Source: Anaerolineae bacterium
GTDB taxonomy: Bacteria; Chloroflexota; Anaerolineae; Aggregatilineales; Phototrophicaceae
Reading direction: 5' to 3'
Assembly (NCBI GenBank): GCA_022821805.1
Contig: JAJECX010000025.1
Location: 241,189-305,188, forward strand
DNA length: 64,000 nucleotides
Positions 34,483 to 43,588 of this stretch are shown piece by piece (positions within the stretch are counted from its first letter, which is position 1; every line of letters starts with the position of its first letter). The notes beneath the pieces are model-generated. The model worked only from the letters and a program-made list of their open reading frames with translations. It was not told the DNA's origin and did not search any database. The translations under genes and the position numbers were made by a program.

Positions 34483-36567
34483 TCAATCCGCCTTGTCGGC
34501 CAGGACGAGACTGCTCTGCAAGGTCGACAAATCCTCCAGCGGTATATGGCAGCGAATCAGATGCCCGGCTTCGTCCGCGCGCCAGGGCGGTTCTTCCTTT
34601 TCGCAGATGTCGCCAATTTTATGCGGACAGCGCGTGTGGAAACGGCAGCCGCTGGGCAAATGCTGCGCGCTGGGCAGATCGTCGCTGAGCAGGATGCGCT
34701 CGGTCGAATGCGCCGGATCCGCCACCGGTATCGCCGATACCAGCGCTTCGGTGTAGGGATGGTAGGGCGGATGGAAAAGCTCATGCGCTTCGCCAACCTC
34801 AAATAGCTGCCCCAAATACATAACCGCGATCGCGTCAGCCAGGTAACCGACGACGGACAGGTTGTGCGAGATGAAGAGATAGGCGCTGCCATGATCCTCC
34901 TGCAGCTCCGCCAGCAAATTGAGCACTGCCGACTGCACCGATACATCCAGCGCTGACACCGGTTCATCGCAGATGATGAGATCGGGGTCGGAGGCGAAAG
35001 CGCGCGCGATCGCCACTCGCTGTTTTTCCCCGCCGCTCAGTTCGTCGGGGTAGCGGTCGGCGTACTCCGCGCGCAAATTGACTCGTTCCAGCAGAGCCAG
35101 CGCTTCCGCATCCGCTTGCGCCGGCGAAAAACCGCGCAGTTTGATCAGGGGACGGCGTAGCGCCTGTCGCACGGACAAATATGGGTTCAGTGAGTTCTGC
35201 GGATTCTGGAAGACCATTTGCAGCTTCGACAAGACATCAGGGCTGCGGTCGCGCACGCTGTTGCGCACATCCATGCCCAGCAGTTCCAGCTTTCCCCCGC
35301 TGCGCTCTTCCAAGCCGATTATGACGCGGGCCAGCGTCGTCTTGCCGCTGCCGCTCTCGCCGACCAGCCCCAGCGTCTGCCCGGCGCGCAATTGCAAGTC
35401 GAGCCCATCGACCGCGCGAATCGACGTCGGCTCAACCCGTCCGAGCGCTTCCCGCAGATTGCGCTCAACGGGAAAATGCTTTCTTACATCGGTGACGCGC
35501 ATGAGCACTTCCGCCGAATCGTCTACATCATGGTGAACGGCGCTTTCACTAGCGGCGGCATAATGGAGTTCGCCCGCCTCCATCTCGCGCCAACGGTGGC
35601 AGCGAACCGCGCGCCCATCCTCCAGCGTTTCTAAAGGCGGCTTCTCTTCGCTGCAAACGTCGATCACAAATGGACAGCGTTCGGCGAACACGCAGCCGCT
35701 TGCTTGCTCCGTTAAGGAAGGTGGATTGCCGGCGATCGATTGGAGCTGCGCCCTGCTCTTGCTTTGGCCCGGTTTTGGCACGCTGCTGAGCAAGCCCAGC
35801 GTATAAGGATGGCGCGGCTGCTGGAACAGCTCGGCGACCTTCGCTTCTTCCATGATCTCGCCCGCGTACAATACCACAACGCGTTGACAAAGCTGCGCCA
35901 CCACGCCGAGATTATGCGTAATATAGACGACGCTGGTATCGCGTTCCGCTATCAGCCCCCGCAAGAGATCGAGAATCACCGCTTCGGTGGTGACATCCAA
36001 GCCCGTGGTCGGCTCGTCCATGATCAGCAATTCCGGATTGCTGATTAGCGCCATGGCGATGGTGATGCGCTGCTGCATGCCGCCGCTAAGCTCGTGGGGA
36101 TACCTTTCCGCGACCCGCTCGGGATCAACCAGATTGACATCGTGGAAGATCCGCATCATGCGCTGGTAAGCGTCATGGCTCTCAAGGCTTTCAGCTGCTG
36201 TAAGCGCTTCTGTGACTTGCCGCCCGATCTTGATCGATGGGTTCAGCGCAGCCGCCGCGTTCTGTGGCACGAACTTGATCCGCTTCGCCCAAAGCCGGCG
36301 CATTTCGGCATTCGATTTGCGCAACAGATCTTCGCCATCGAATGCCAGCTTGCCTCCGTGCTCAACCCGTCCATTGCTGCTCAAGTAATGCATCAGCGCC
36401 AGCGCAACGGTAGATTTGCCCGAGCCGGATTCGCCGACCAGACCGACGATCTGACCGCGCTGCAGCTGGAGCCGGAAATCCCGCACCGCCGCAATCCAGC
36501 GATTGTTGACCTGGTAACTGATGGTCAGGTTTTCGACATCAAGCAGATTCCGCTGAGCCGGGGACAT
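34483..36567 (-). CDS. Fused OppD-OppF type ABC transporter ATPase
   Basis: A 694-residue protein with two complete ABC units. First unit: GESGSGKST near 40, SGGMQQRITIAMALIS near 160, LLIMDEPTTGLD, then Opp cysteine motif CVFAERCPFVIDVC near 295. Second unit: GESGSGKTT near 412, SGGEKQRVAIARAF near 520, [12 protein letters not shown], cysteine motif CRFHTRCPHKIGDIC near 645. It replaces the separate OppD and OppF found in the neighbouring locus. It is two bases downstream of the DppC gene. Confidence 0.93.
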   Translation of the reverse strand: MSPAQRNLLDVENLTISYQVNNRWIAAVRDFRLQLQRGQIVGLVGESGSGKSTVALALMHYLSSNGRVEHGGKLAFDGEDLLRKSNAEMRRLWAKRIKFVPQNAAAALNPSIKIGRQVTEALTAAESLESHDAYQRMMRIFHDVNLVDPERVAERYPHELSGGMQQRITIAMALISNPELLIMDEPTTGLDVTTEAVILDLLRGLIAERDTSVVYITHNLGVVAQLCQRVVVLYAGEIMEEAKVAELFQQPRHPYTLGLLSSVPKPGQSKSRAQLQSIAGNPPSLTEQASGCVFAERCPFVIDVCSEEKPPLETLEDGRAVRCHRWREMEAGELHYAAASESAVHHDVDDSAEVLMRVTDVRKHFPVERNLREALGRVEPTSIRAVDGLDLQLRAGQTLGLVGESGSGKTTLARVIIGLEERSGGKLELLGMDVRNSVRDRSPDVLSKLQMVFQNPQNSLNPYLSVRQALRRPLIKLRGFSPAQADAEALALLERVNLRAEYADRYPDELSGGEKQRVAIARAFASDPDLIICDEPVSALDVSVQSAVLNLLAELQEDHGSAYLFISHNLSVVGYLADAIAVMYLGQLFEVGEAHELFHPPYHPYTEALVSAIPVADPAHSTERILLSDDLPSAQHLPSGCRFHTRCPHKIGDICEKEEPPWRADEAGHLIRCHIPLEDLSTLQSSLVLADKAD

Positions 36568-36569
36568 GC

Positions 36570-37493
36570 TTAGGCGCCCTTCTGCGCGGCGCGGCGGATG
36601 CCGTCCGACATCAGGTTGACGGCGATGACCAGCGCGGCGATGGCGAGGGCGGGGAACTCCAGCGCCCAGGGCGTCAACTGATAGAAACCGCCGCGGTTCT
36701 CATTCACCATCAAGCCCCAGTCGGGCGAGGGCGGGCGCGCGCCGAAACCCAGAAAGCCTAGAGACGCCACCAGGAAGATGGCGTAGGAAAAGCGCAGTGA
36801 AGCCTCAACAACCAGCGATGGAATCACCGATGGCAGTATCTCGCGGAAGATAATATAGAATTGGCTTTCGCCGCGGATCTCGGCTGCCTCGACGAATTCG
36901 CGCGTCTTGATATCAAGCGTCGTGCTGCGGGCGACCCGCGCCACCACCGGGATGTAAAGCACGGAAATCACCAGCAGAATGACGTTATCCGCCAGCGCCG
37001 CCTGCCAGCTGCCCGCCGCGAAATCGAGATTGCGGATGATGCCGATCAGCACCAGCGCCAGCAAAAGCGCCGGTATTGCCAACAGCGCGTCAATGACGCG
37101 GCCGATCACTTCATCGATCCAACCGCCTTGATAACCCATGAACAAACCAAGCGCCGACCCGAGAATGACGCTGATGAGCGTACCCAAGCCAGCGATGCGG
37201 AAAATGCTGCCTGCGCCCAGGATGACGCGGCTATACACATCCCGCCCCAGCCGGTCGGTGCCGAAGGGGTGCTCGCCCAGTTGCAGCGCGCCGAGATCCA
37301 GCGTCGGCGCCACGCGCGCATCATGGCTTTGATCGTTGGGATTTGAGTATGGCGCCAGTTGGCGACCAAAAAGCGCCAAAATCAGAAAGAAGGCGACCAG
37401 CAACGTACCGATTGCCGATTGTGGATGCCGCAATTGGTCAGCCGCTGTTCGCCTGAAAGTGGCATACACGCGGTTGACTTGCAATGATCTCAT
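36570..37493 (-). CDS. Opp/Dpp-type ABC permease, DppC class
   Basis: A 307-residue permease with the DppC signature HPFGTDRLGRDVYSRVI near 74-90 and coupling loop EFVEAAEIRGESQFYIIFRE near 195-215. First in a tight permease, fused ATPase, permease block. The 308 bases upstream, up to the binding-protein gene, hold composite repeat copy 3. Confidence 0.92.
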   Translation of the reverse strand: MRSLQVNRVYATFRRTAADQLRHPQSAIGTLLVAFFLILALFGRQLAPYSNPNDQSHDARVAPTLDLGALQLGEHPFGTDRLGRDVYSRVILGAGSIFRIAGLGTLISVILGSALGLFMGYQGGWIDEVIGRVIDALLAIPALLLALVLIGIIRNLDFAAGSWQAALADNVILLVISVLYIPVVARVARSTTLDIKTREFVEAAEIRGESQFYIIFREILPSVIPSLVVEASLRFSYAIFLVASLGFLGFGARPPSPDWGLMVNENRGGFYQLTPWALEFPALAIAALVIAVNLMSDGIRRAAQKGA

Positions 37494-37598
37494 CTGCCGA
37501 AAATCGTTCCTAAATCGTTTGTTTGCCCGGACTGCCTGATAACTGTCGTTAGCGTCAAAAAGAAAGGGCCAGCCACTGGCTGACCCCTACAGTTCTTT

Positions 37599-37770
37599 GT
37601 AGCCCCCGCGCGACAATGCCGCCGCCCACGCAAAATACCTTGCGTCCCGCTGCGTCGTAACTCTCCTTCCCTAGCTCGCTGGGGAAGGGGCCGGGGGATG
37701 GGGTTTGCCGCTCGCAACGTAAACAGGGGCGACCGAAGGGCGGTGTCTACGCGCCCCACTGGGTCGCCCA
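37599..37770 (+). repeat. Composite intergenic repeat, copy 3 (about 172 bp)
   Basis: It has the same block order as 2349-2523, with CTTCC joined directly to CTAGCTCG at 37670/37671 (empty site for copy 1), then GGGGATGGGGTTTGCCGCTC, AACGTAAACAGGGGCGACC, a 22-bp module and GGGTCGCCCA. It lies between a binding-protein gene and its permease. Confidence 0.85.
37735..37756 (+). repeat. 22-bp nested-insertion module, copy 7
   Basis: GAA then GGGC-GGTGTCTACGC-GCCC. Both arms have changed together relative to GGTC/GACC, keeping the terminal complementarity. It is inserted after GGGGCGACC of the terminal palindromic unit. Confidence 0.8.
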
Positions 37771-37801
37771 CAGCAGCTTGCCCTTGCCGCGCAGCCAGAA
37801 T

Positions 37802-39346
37802 CTACCCAAGCACCGCATTATTGAAATTCGTGCGACCGGCAAATGGCTGTAATTCAACGCCAGAAACGTTGCCAGACAGCACCATGAATTGGGCGAAGAA
37901 ATAGGGCACGACCACCGGACCTTCATCAAGCAGAATCTGCTGTATTTCTTTGTAGGCGGCTGTGCGCTCGTCTTGATCAAGCGAGGCGCGCGCGATCTCG
38001 ATCAATTCATCGACGCGCGCATTGCTGTAGTGCGACTCGTTCCAGGGCGCTTCCGAGTGATAGGCGAGATCCAGGTAAAGCTGCGGTATGGGACGGGCGC
38101 CCCAGCCGGTCACGCCCAGGTCGACCTCCATCCAGGCTTCCGCCCAGTAGGTGTTTTCATCCTCAAGCTGCACCTCAACGCGGATGCCCGCCTCTTCCCA
38201 TTGCGCCGCCATCGCCTGCGCTAGATCGGGCCAGCTGCCGCTGTTGGGCGTATGCAAGATCATATCCAAGCCATCCGGGTAGCCCGCTTCCGCCAGCAGT
38301 GCGGCGGCCGCATCCGGGTCGCGCGCCGGCGCCTCCGCGTCAGCCAGGAAGTATTGACCGAAAGCCGGTCCAATCGGCGAATCCTTGCCCACAGCGCCAA
38401 AGCCGAGCTGTACGCGCTCCCAAATTGCGTCGCGGTCGGTCGCCAGCTTGAACGCTTTCCTAACGCGAACATCGGAACCGGGCGCCCGGTCGGAGCGCAA
38501 TCTCGTTAGATGGTGGCCGCTGGTCGGGATATCGCTGGTATTGAAGCTCATGTCGCCGGCAAATCCGAGGAAACTGGAATTGTCCAGCCGCAGTATGCCA
38601 TCGACGCTGCCTCCCTGAACGGCGGCGATGCCAGCTTGCTGATCATCAAAAAAGATGAATTCAAGCTGATCTATGCTCGGCGCGCCGCCCCAGTAATCAG
38701 CGTTGGCGCGCATGATCGCCCGGTCGCCGGGCAGCATTTCTTCAAGCGCAAAAGGTCCGGAGCCGTTGAACGCAGTGCCGATATTCTCCGCGCCCGCTTG
38801 CAGAATCACGAACTTGTTATCGGTCAGGTTGTACAGAAAATCGGGATTGGGCTCGCTGAGCGTGAAAGCGATGGCATTATCACCTGCCGCCGCCACCGAT
38901 GCCACCGATGTCAAGAGGCTGGCGACCGTGCTCTCCGATTCCTGATGCCACTGAATCGTCCAGAGCACATCATCCACCGTGACCGGGCTGCCGTCATGGA
39001 AACTCGCGTCATCGCGGATTTGCAAGGTGTAGACCAGACCATCGTCGCTGCGCTCCCACGAAGAAGCCAGCCGCGGCACGAGATTGGCGGCGGCGTCAGT
39101 CTCGATCAGGTAATCATAGACGGCGTTCAGAATGGCGATTTCGCTGTCGCCAGAGGCCGAACGCGGGTCCAAGGTCGCCGGCGTCAGCCAGGCGATGCGC
39201 AGGGCGCCGTCTTGCGCGTCGGCGATTCCGCCAAGCCCGGAGAGCGAAACCGTACCAACAGCGGCGGCTGCGCCAGCGGCGAATACATTGAGGAATTCGC
39301 GGCGGGATAGGTCATTTGCGGGGGTAGTGCGATTCTTTGACACCAT
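37802..39346 (-). CDS. Tat-exported family 5 ABC substrate-binding protein
   Basis: A 514-residue SBP_bac_5 protein. The ATG at 39346 has GAAGGAG eight bases upstream. The N-terminus contains the twin-arginine motif SRREFL (about residues 15-20) followed by a hydrophobic stretch, so it should be exported folded by Tat. The core shows LQIRDDASFHDGSPVTVDDV, and a C-terminal family motif lies near YKEIQQILLDEGPVVVPYF. It is closely related to the protein at 39800-41350. Ligand unknown; it belongs with the DppC, fused ATPase and DppB genes downstream. Confidence 0.9.
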   Translation of the reverse strand: MVSKNRTTPANDLSRREFLNVFAAGAAAAVGTVSLSGLGGIADAQDGALRIAWLTPATLDPRSASGDSEIAILNAVYDYLIETDAAANLVPRLASSWERSDDGLVYTLQIRDDASFHDGSPVTVDDVLWTIQWHQESESTVASLLTSVASVAAAGDNAIAFTLSEPNPDFLYNLTDNKFVILQAGAENIGTAFNGSGPFALEEMLPGDRAIMRANADYWGGAPSIDQLEFIFFDDQQAGIAAVQGGSVDGILRLDNSSFLGFAGDMSFNTSDIPTSGHHLTRLRSDRAPGSDVRVRKAFKLATDRDAIWERVQLGFGAVGKDSPIGPAFGQYFLADAEAPARDPDAAAALLAEAGYPDGLDMILHTPNSGSWPDLAQAMAAQWEEAGIRVEVQLEDENTYWAEAWMEVDLGVTGWGARPIPQLYLDLAYHSEAPWNESHYSNARVDELIEIARASLDQDERTAAYKEIQQILLDEGPVVVPYFFAQFMVLSGNVSGVELQPFAGRTNFNNAVLG

Positions 39347-39799
39347 GTGTTTCTCCTTCACGTTTACGTAGGGCAAGATCGAGCCGCAGCAGGGAGACGG
39401 AACACATCGTGAAGCCGAATGCTCACTTGCAGCAAGCTGGCTTAACGCGGCGGCGCCAAGGAACGTTCACGGCGCTGACGAATTAGCTCGCGACTCTGCG
39501 TCATTGTCTACCCTCCCGCTATGCCTTGCGGTCATTGTCCGGCAAGGCGAGCCGTATTATCGCACAGGTTTCAGCCGATTGCCAAATGCGAAAAACGAAG
39601 GGAGTGGTGAATTGCGCGGATGCAACCCACATTCGCAAAGAGTGTTGTAGGGGCGAGCCACTAGCTCGCCCTCATCTCGGTTGCTCTGAGATGGGACGAT
39701 CGGTTGCGAGGTCCTCATTCTTCAACACTCCCAAACCGAACGCGATCATCCTAGGGGTTCGCGAGAATCGCGCCGCGAACGCAGCTGACGGATTTGCCG
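39347..39799. other. 453-base intergenic region between paralogous binding-protein genes
   Basis: No gene is seen. It holds a palindromic unit (39647-39672) just downstream of the 39800-41350 gene, and presumably a promoter for the next binding-protein gene. No clear -35/-10 pair was identified. Confidence 0.45.
39647..39672. repeat. GTAGGGGCGAGCC-type palindromic unit
   Basis: GTAGGGGCGAGCC ACTA GCTCGCCC: the arms GGGCGAGC and GCTCGCCC pair perfectly over a short loop. Found in the transcript just beyond the 39800-41350 binding-protein stop. Confidence 0.75.
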
Positions 39800-41350
39800 T
39801 CAACCCAATACAGCATTGTGGAAATGCGTACGGCCCGAGAAAGGATGCAGCTCCACGCCCGAGACATGGCTCGCCATCACCATGAATGAGGCATAGAAAT
39901 AAGGCACAATGATGGGACCCTCGTCGAGGAAGATCCGCTGAATCTCTTTGTATGCCGCGATGCGCGCTTCTTGATCGAGGGTGGAACGGGCGAAATCAAT
40001 CAATTCGTCGAGGCGCTCATCCTGCCAATGCGATTCATTCCAGGTCGCGCCCGATCGATAGGAGAGGTCGAGGTAAATCTGCGGCGCCACGCGATCGCCC
40101 CACCAGGTAACGCCCAAATCCACCTCCAGCCACTTCTGCACCCAGTATTCGTTTTCTTCTTCCAATTCAATCTCGACGCGGATGCCGGCGTCATGCCATT
40201 GCGCCGCCATCGCCTGCGCGAAATCGGGCATTGCCCCGCTATTGGGCACATGCAAGGTCATATCCAAGCCATCGGGATAACCGGCTTCAGCCAGCAAGGC
40301 GGCGGCAGCAGCCGGATCGCGCGGCGGCGGCTCCGCGTCAGTTAAGAAATATTGTGCGAAGGAAGGACCGATCGGCGAGTCTTTGCCGAGCGCGCCAAAG
40401 CCCAGCTGCACCCGATCCCAGACAGCGCGCCGGTCGGTCGCCAGCTTGAAGGCTTGGCGCACCCGTATATCGTCTCCCGGCGGTCGGTCAGCCCGGATGC
40501 GCGTCATGTGATGGGCGTTGGTCGGTATGTCAATCGTGTTAAAGCGGAAATCCCCAGTGAAATTGAGAAAACTGAAGTTGTCCAGCCGCAGGATGCCATC
40601 GGCTATCCCGCCCTGCACAGCCGCTATCGCCGCCTGCTGGTCATCGAAAAACAGAAACTCCAGCCTGTCAATGCTCGGCGCCCCGCGCCAGTAATTCTCG
40701 TTGGCTCGCATCACCGCGCGGTCGCCCGGGATCATGTCTTCCAAAATGAAGGGACCAGTGCCATTAAACACGACTCCCGTATCCTGAGCGCCGGCTTTGA
40801 GCATGACGATTTTGTACTCGGTGAGCCGATAGAGAAAATCAGGATCCGGCGCCTTAAGCTTGAAAACCACCGTATGATCGCCAGCCGCTTCCAGCGAGTC
40901 GATCCCCGCCAGCACATCGGCGATCGTGCCGCCGGCCTCAAGCTGCCATTGGATGCTCCAGACCACGTCATGCGCCGTCAACAGGCTGCCGTCATGGAAT
41001 ACGGCATTCTCCACCAATTCAAGCGTATAACGGGCGCCATCGTCGCTCCGCTCCCACGAAGACGCCAGCGTGGGAACCAAGTTTGACGAGGCATCCGTCT
41101 CAAACAGATAATCGTAAAGCGCGTTCAAAATGGCGATTTCGCTCATGCCGGAGACTGAGCGCGGGTCCAGCTGCGCCGGCGTCAGCCAGGCGATGCGCAG
41201 CGTTCCATCGCTGGCGCGGACGGCATTCAGTTGCGGCGCGCCATTGAGCGCAATCGCGCCGACGGCGCTGGTCATGCCGGCGGCGAATATCTTTAGCACA
41301 TCGCGGCGCGATGACGCCAAAGAACTATCGGGAGAAAACTTGCTCGACAT
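39800..41350 (-). CDS. Tat-exported family 5 ABC substrate-binding protein (paralogue)
   Basis: A 516-residue protein very similar throughout to the one at 37802-39346 (both begin their mature parts with LRIAWLTPAxLDPRS and end xFxNAVLG). The twin-arginine region reads SSRRDVLKIFAAG. The start at 41350 has GAGG upstream; the frame opens 72 bases earlier. Tandem duplication suggests two related ligands delivered to one permease set. Confidence 0.9.
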   Translation of the reverse strand: MSSKFSPDSSLASSRRDVLKIFAAGMTSAVGAIALNGAPQLNAVRASDGTLRIAWLTPAQLDPRSVSGMSEIAILNALYDYLFETDASSNLVPTLASSWERSDDGARYTLELVENAVFHDGSLLTAHDVVWSIQWQLEAGGTIADVLAGIDSLEAAGDHTVVFKLKAPDPDFLYRLTEYKIVMLKAGAQDTGVVFNGTGPFILEDMIPGDRAVMRANENYWRGAPSIDRLEFLFFDDQQAAIAAVQGGIADGILRLDNFSFLNFTGDFRFNTIDIPTNAHHMTRIRADRPPGDDIRVRQAFKLATDRRAVWDRVQLGFGALGKDSPIGPSFAQYFLTDAEPPPRDPAAAAALLAEAGYPDGLDMTLHVPNSGAMPDFAQAMAAQWHDAGIRVEIELEEENEYWVQKWLEVDLGVTWWGDRVAPQIYLDLSYRSGATWNESHWQDERLDELIDFARSTLDQEARIAAYKEIQRIFLDEGPIIVPYFYASFMVMASHVSGVELHPFSGRTHFHNAVLG

Positions 41351-41523
41351 TGGAAACCTCGCTATGTTGGTCAGGCCACACCCCAATTCATGGGTATTCA
41401 CCCGACCAACTGTGATTTGCAATTATCTACAGCTTAATGCATTTCAGCGGCGGCAATCAATAGGGCCGAACAGGTGAGGCTAATCGTGAAGGCGCAGCAC
41501 GACGCGCTTTTGACGCTCTCCGG

Positions 41524-42531
41524 CTAGGTAACGATTGGCGCGTCAATATAGGAAGGCACTTCAGCTTCAGAGAAGATTCGCTCGATTGCGGCGAGATCTT
41601 CGGCGGTCAAACGCCATTCGGCTGCGGCGACATTTTCTTTGAGTTCGCCTTCGTTGCGCATGCCGACCAAGGCGACGGTCACGCCCGCTTGGCCAAGCAG
41701 CCACGCGATAGCAAGCTGCGCGACTGATTTGCCGTAATCCGCCGCCAACCGCTTCAGCGCATCCACTACGCGCAGCGCCTTGAGGAAATGTTCGCGCTCA
41801 AACAAGGGCAAACCAAAAGCCTCGCCGCGGCTGCGCCAATCCCATTCAACGAATCGCGTCTCTGATGAAAAAGCGCCGCTGAGCAGACCGAAAGCCAGGG
41901 AGCCGTAAGCCATAAATCCGATACCATTCTCGCGGCAGTAGGGCAAGACTGCCTTTTCGACCCGGCGATCAAAGAGATGATAGCCAACCTGATTGGCAGT
42001 CAGGCGGCCCTGCCTTTGACATGCCGCCATCATCGGCACGTCGAAATTGGAGACGCCATATTGCCGAATCTTGCCCGCCGATTTCAACGCTTCCAGCCCG
42101 CCTATGGTGTCTTCGTGCGGCGTACGATGGTCGTAGAAGTGCAGCAGGAGCAAATCAATGAAGTCGGTGCGCAGGCGCTTCAGGCAGCCTTCCACATGCG
42201 CGATGATATTCTGCGCCGATGAGTCGCGATCTGCGGTTTTCTTGAATCCAGGATTGTCGGGGTCGTCGCGGAAGGTAAATCCAACCTTTGTGACCAGAAC
42301 CACTTCCCGACGGCGGTTGCCGAGCGCCTTGCCCAGCAGCGTTTCAGACGTGAAGGGCCCGTAGGTTTCCGATGTGTCGAAGAGTGTGATGCCATGATCG
42401 ATGGCGCTCTGTACCGCCCGCGTCGCCGCCGGCACGTCGATATGCCCGTATTGCCGGACGCTCATCTCCCATGTGCCGAAACCGATGACGGAGCTGGTGA
42501 CTTCGGTCATGCCAAAGCGCCGTTTTTCCAT
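41524..42531 (-). CDS. Aldo/keto reductase
   Basis: A 335-residue AKR TIM barrel. Catalytic tetrad: Asp52 and Tyr57 (FDTSETYG), Lys82 (VTKVG) and the His of LLLLHFYD near 130. GVSNFDVPMM follows on the next strand and WLLGQAGVTVALVGMRN near 280 is the NADP-binding loop. It is the last gene of a minus-strand operon, 14 bases after the LacD-like aldolase, so it probably reduces or oxidises an aldehyde or ketose in that pathway. Confidence 0.88.
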   Translation of the reverse strand: MEKRRFGMTEVTSSVIGFGTWEMSVRQYGHIDVPAATRAVQSAIDHGITLFDTSETYGPFTSETLLGKALGNRRREVVLVTKVGFTFRDDPDNPGFKKTADRDSSAQNIIAHVEGCLKRLRTDFIDLLLLHFYDHRTPHEDTIGGLEALKSAGKIRQYGVSNFDVPMMAACQRQGRLTANQVGYHLFDRRVEKAVLPYCRENGIGFMAYGSLAFGLLSGAFSSETRFVEWDWRSRGEAFGLPLFEREHFLKALRVVDALKRLAADYGKSVAQLAIAWLLGQAGVTVALVGMRNEGELKENVAAAEWRLTAEDLAAIERIFSEAEVPSYIDAPIVT

Positions 42532-42545
42532 ATCAGCGTGTCTGC

Positions 42546-43514
42546 TCAGTTATAGTCTTCGTACCAACTCTCGCTGGACTGCGGCGCGGAATAGAAGTCC
42601 GTCCAAGGGCGCGCCGACGAGGCGGCGATGTCCAATAGCTCGCGCAGACGATCGCGCGCTGTCTTCGCCAAAAAATCGGCGCGCGCCACTGAAGACATTG
42701 CCGCCGCTTCTTTCCAGATGGCGCGCCCCGCGAGGAAACCACTGGCGCCGCGCTCACAGGCGACCTGCGCCTGCGGCTTGAATTGCTCGAAATCGACCCC
42801 GGCGCTCAATAACACCCAGGGCACAGCCGAAGCCTCGCTCAGCGCTGCGCAAGCTTCTTGCCACTCCGCCCGCTCCTGGTTGAACTTGATGTCGAGCGGG
42901 AATTCCAGCTTCAGCGCATCGGCGCCGCTGCGCGACAAACGGCGAGCGGTTTCGATGACAACCGACGGGCGCTCAGCGGCGAAATCAGCGCTGTCTTTTG
43001 ACACAGCTGGATCGAGACTGTAAGACATGGGCTCGAGAAACACGGGCAGGTCCCACTGGTGGCAATCCGCCACCACCCGGCGTATCAACCCCTCCAGTTC
43101 CTCCGCCAGCGCGCCGCTCTCCGGATGATAATACACCATGAACTTGACCGCGCTTGCGCCCGCCTTGCGGATCTTCTCCGGCGTCCAACTGGGGATAAGC
43201 TCGGTTTTGCGGTAGCTTGCATCACCGCTGTAACCGCTCTTTTCCAGCGCCAGCAGCAAGCCCGCGCTTGGATTCATCTCCATAGCCGCGTTGAGGCCGT
43301 AGGTCGGGTCGGTGAGGATTGCGCTGGCCTCTTTTGACAGCGCGCCGATGATCTCGCCTTTGACCTGCGCCAGCATTTCATAACTGGCGCCTTCCGGCAT
43401 CATCTTCCGGTAGCTGCCGCGCTGATCAAAGGCGACGATGCCGAAGACATCCCGCGCGGCGAGGCTAGTCGATTTCAAGCCGCGGTAACGGCCGGGCGTA
43501 AGCGTGATGGGCAT
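42546..43514 (-). CDS. Tagatose-1,6-bisphosphate aldolase-like (LacD family) class I aldolase
   Basis: A 322-residue aldolase. AFDQRGSYRKMM near 27-38, the Schiff-base region AVKFMVYYHPESG near 121-133, VFLEPMSY near 158 and KLEFPLDIKFN near 199 match LacD and the related sulfosugar-phosphate aldolases. The ATG at 43514 has AAAGGA upstream; a frame opening 63 bases earlier is not preferred. It lies between a ribose-type transporter and an aldo/keto reductase. Expected to cleave a phosphorylated ketose to triose products; substrate not readable. Confidence 0.87.
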   Translation of the reverse strand: MPITLTPGRYRGLKSTSLAARDVFGIVAFDQRGSYRKMMPEGASYEMLAQVKGEIIGALSKEASAILTDPTYGLNAAMEMNPSAGLLLALEKSGYSGDASYRKTELIPSWTPEKIRKAGASAVKFMVYYHPESGALAEELEGLIRRVVADCHQWDLPVFLEPMSYSLDPAVSKDSADFAAERPSVVIETARRLSRSGADALKLEFPLDIKFNQERAEWQEACAALSEASAVPWVLLSAGVDFEQFKPQAQVACERGASGFLAGRAIWKEAAAMSSVARADFLAKTARDRLRELLDIAASSARPWTDFYSAPQSSESWYEDYN

Positions 43515-43588
43515 ATCCGTCCTTTCTTGGGCAAGTCTATTGCCCAAGTGTGCGAACTTGGGGGAGGGCTGTGGCAACGAAGCAGCAA

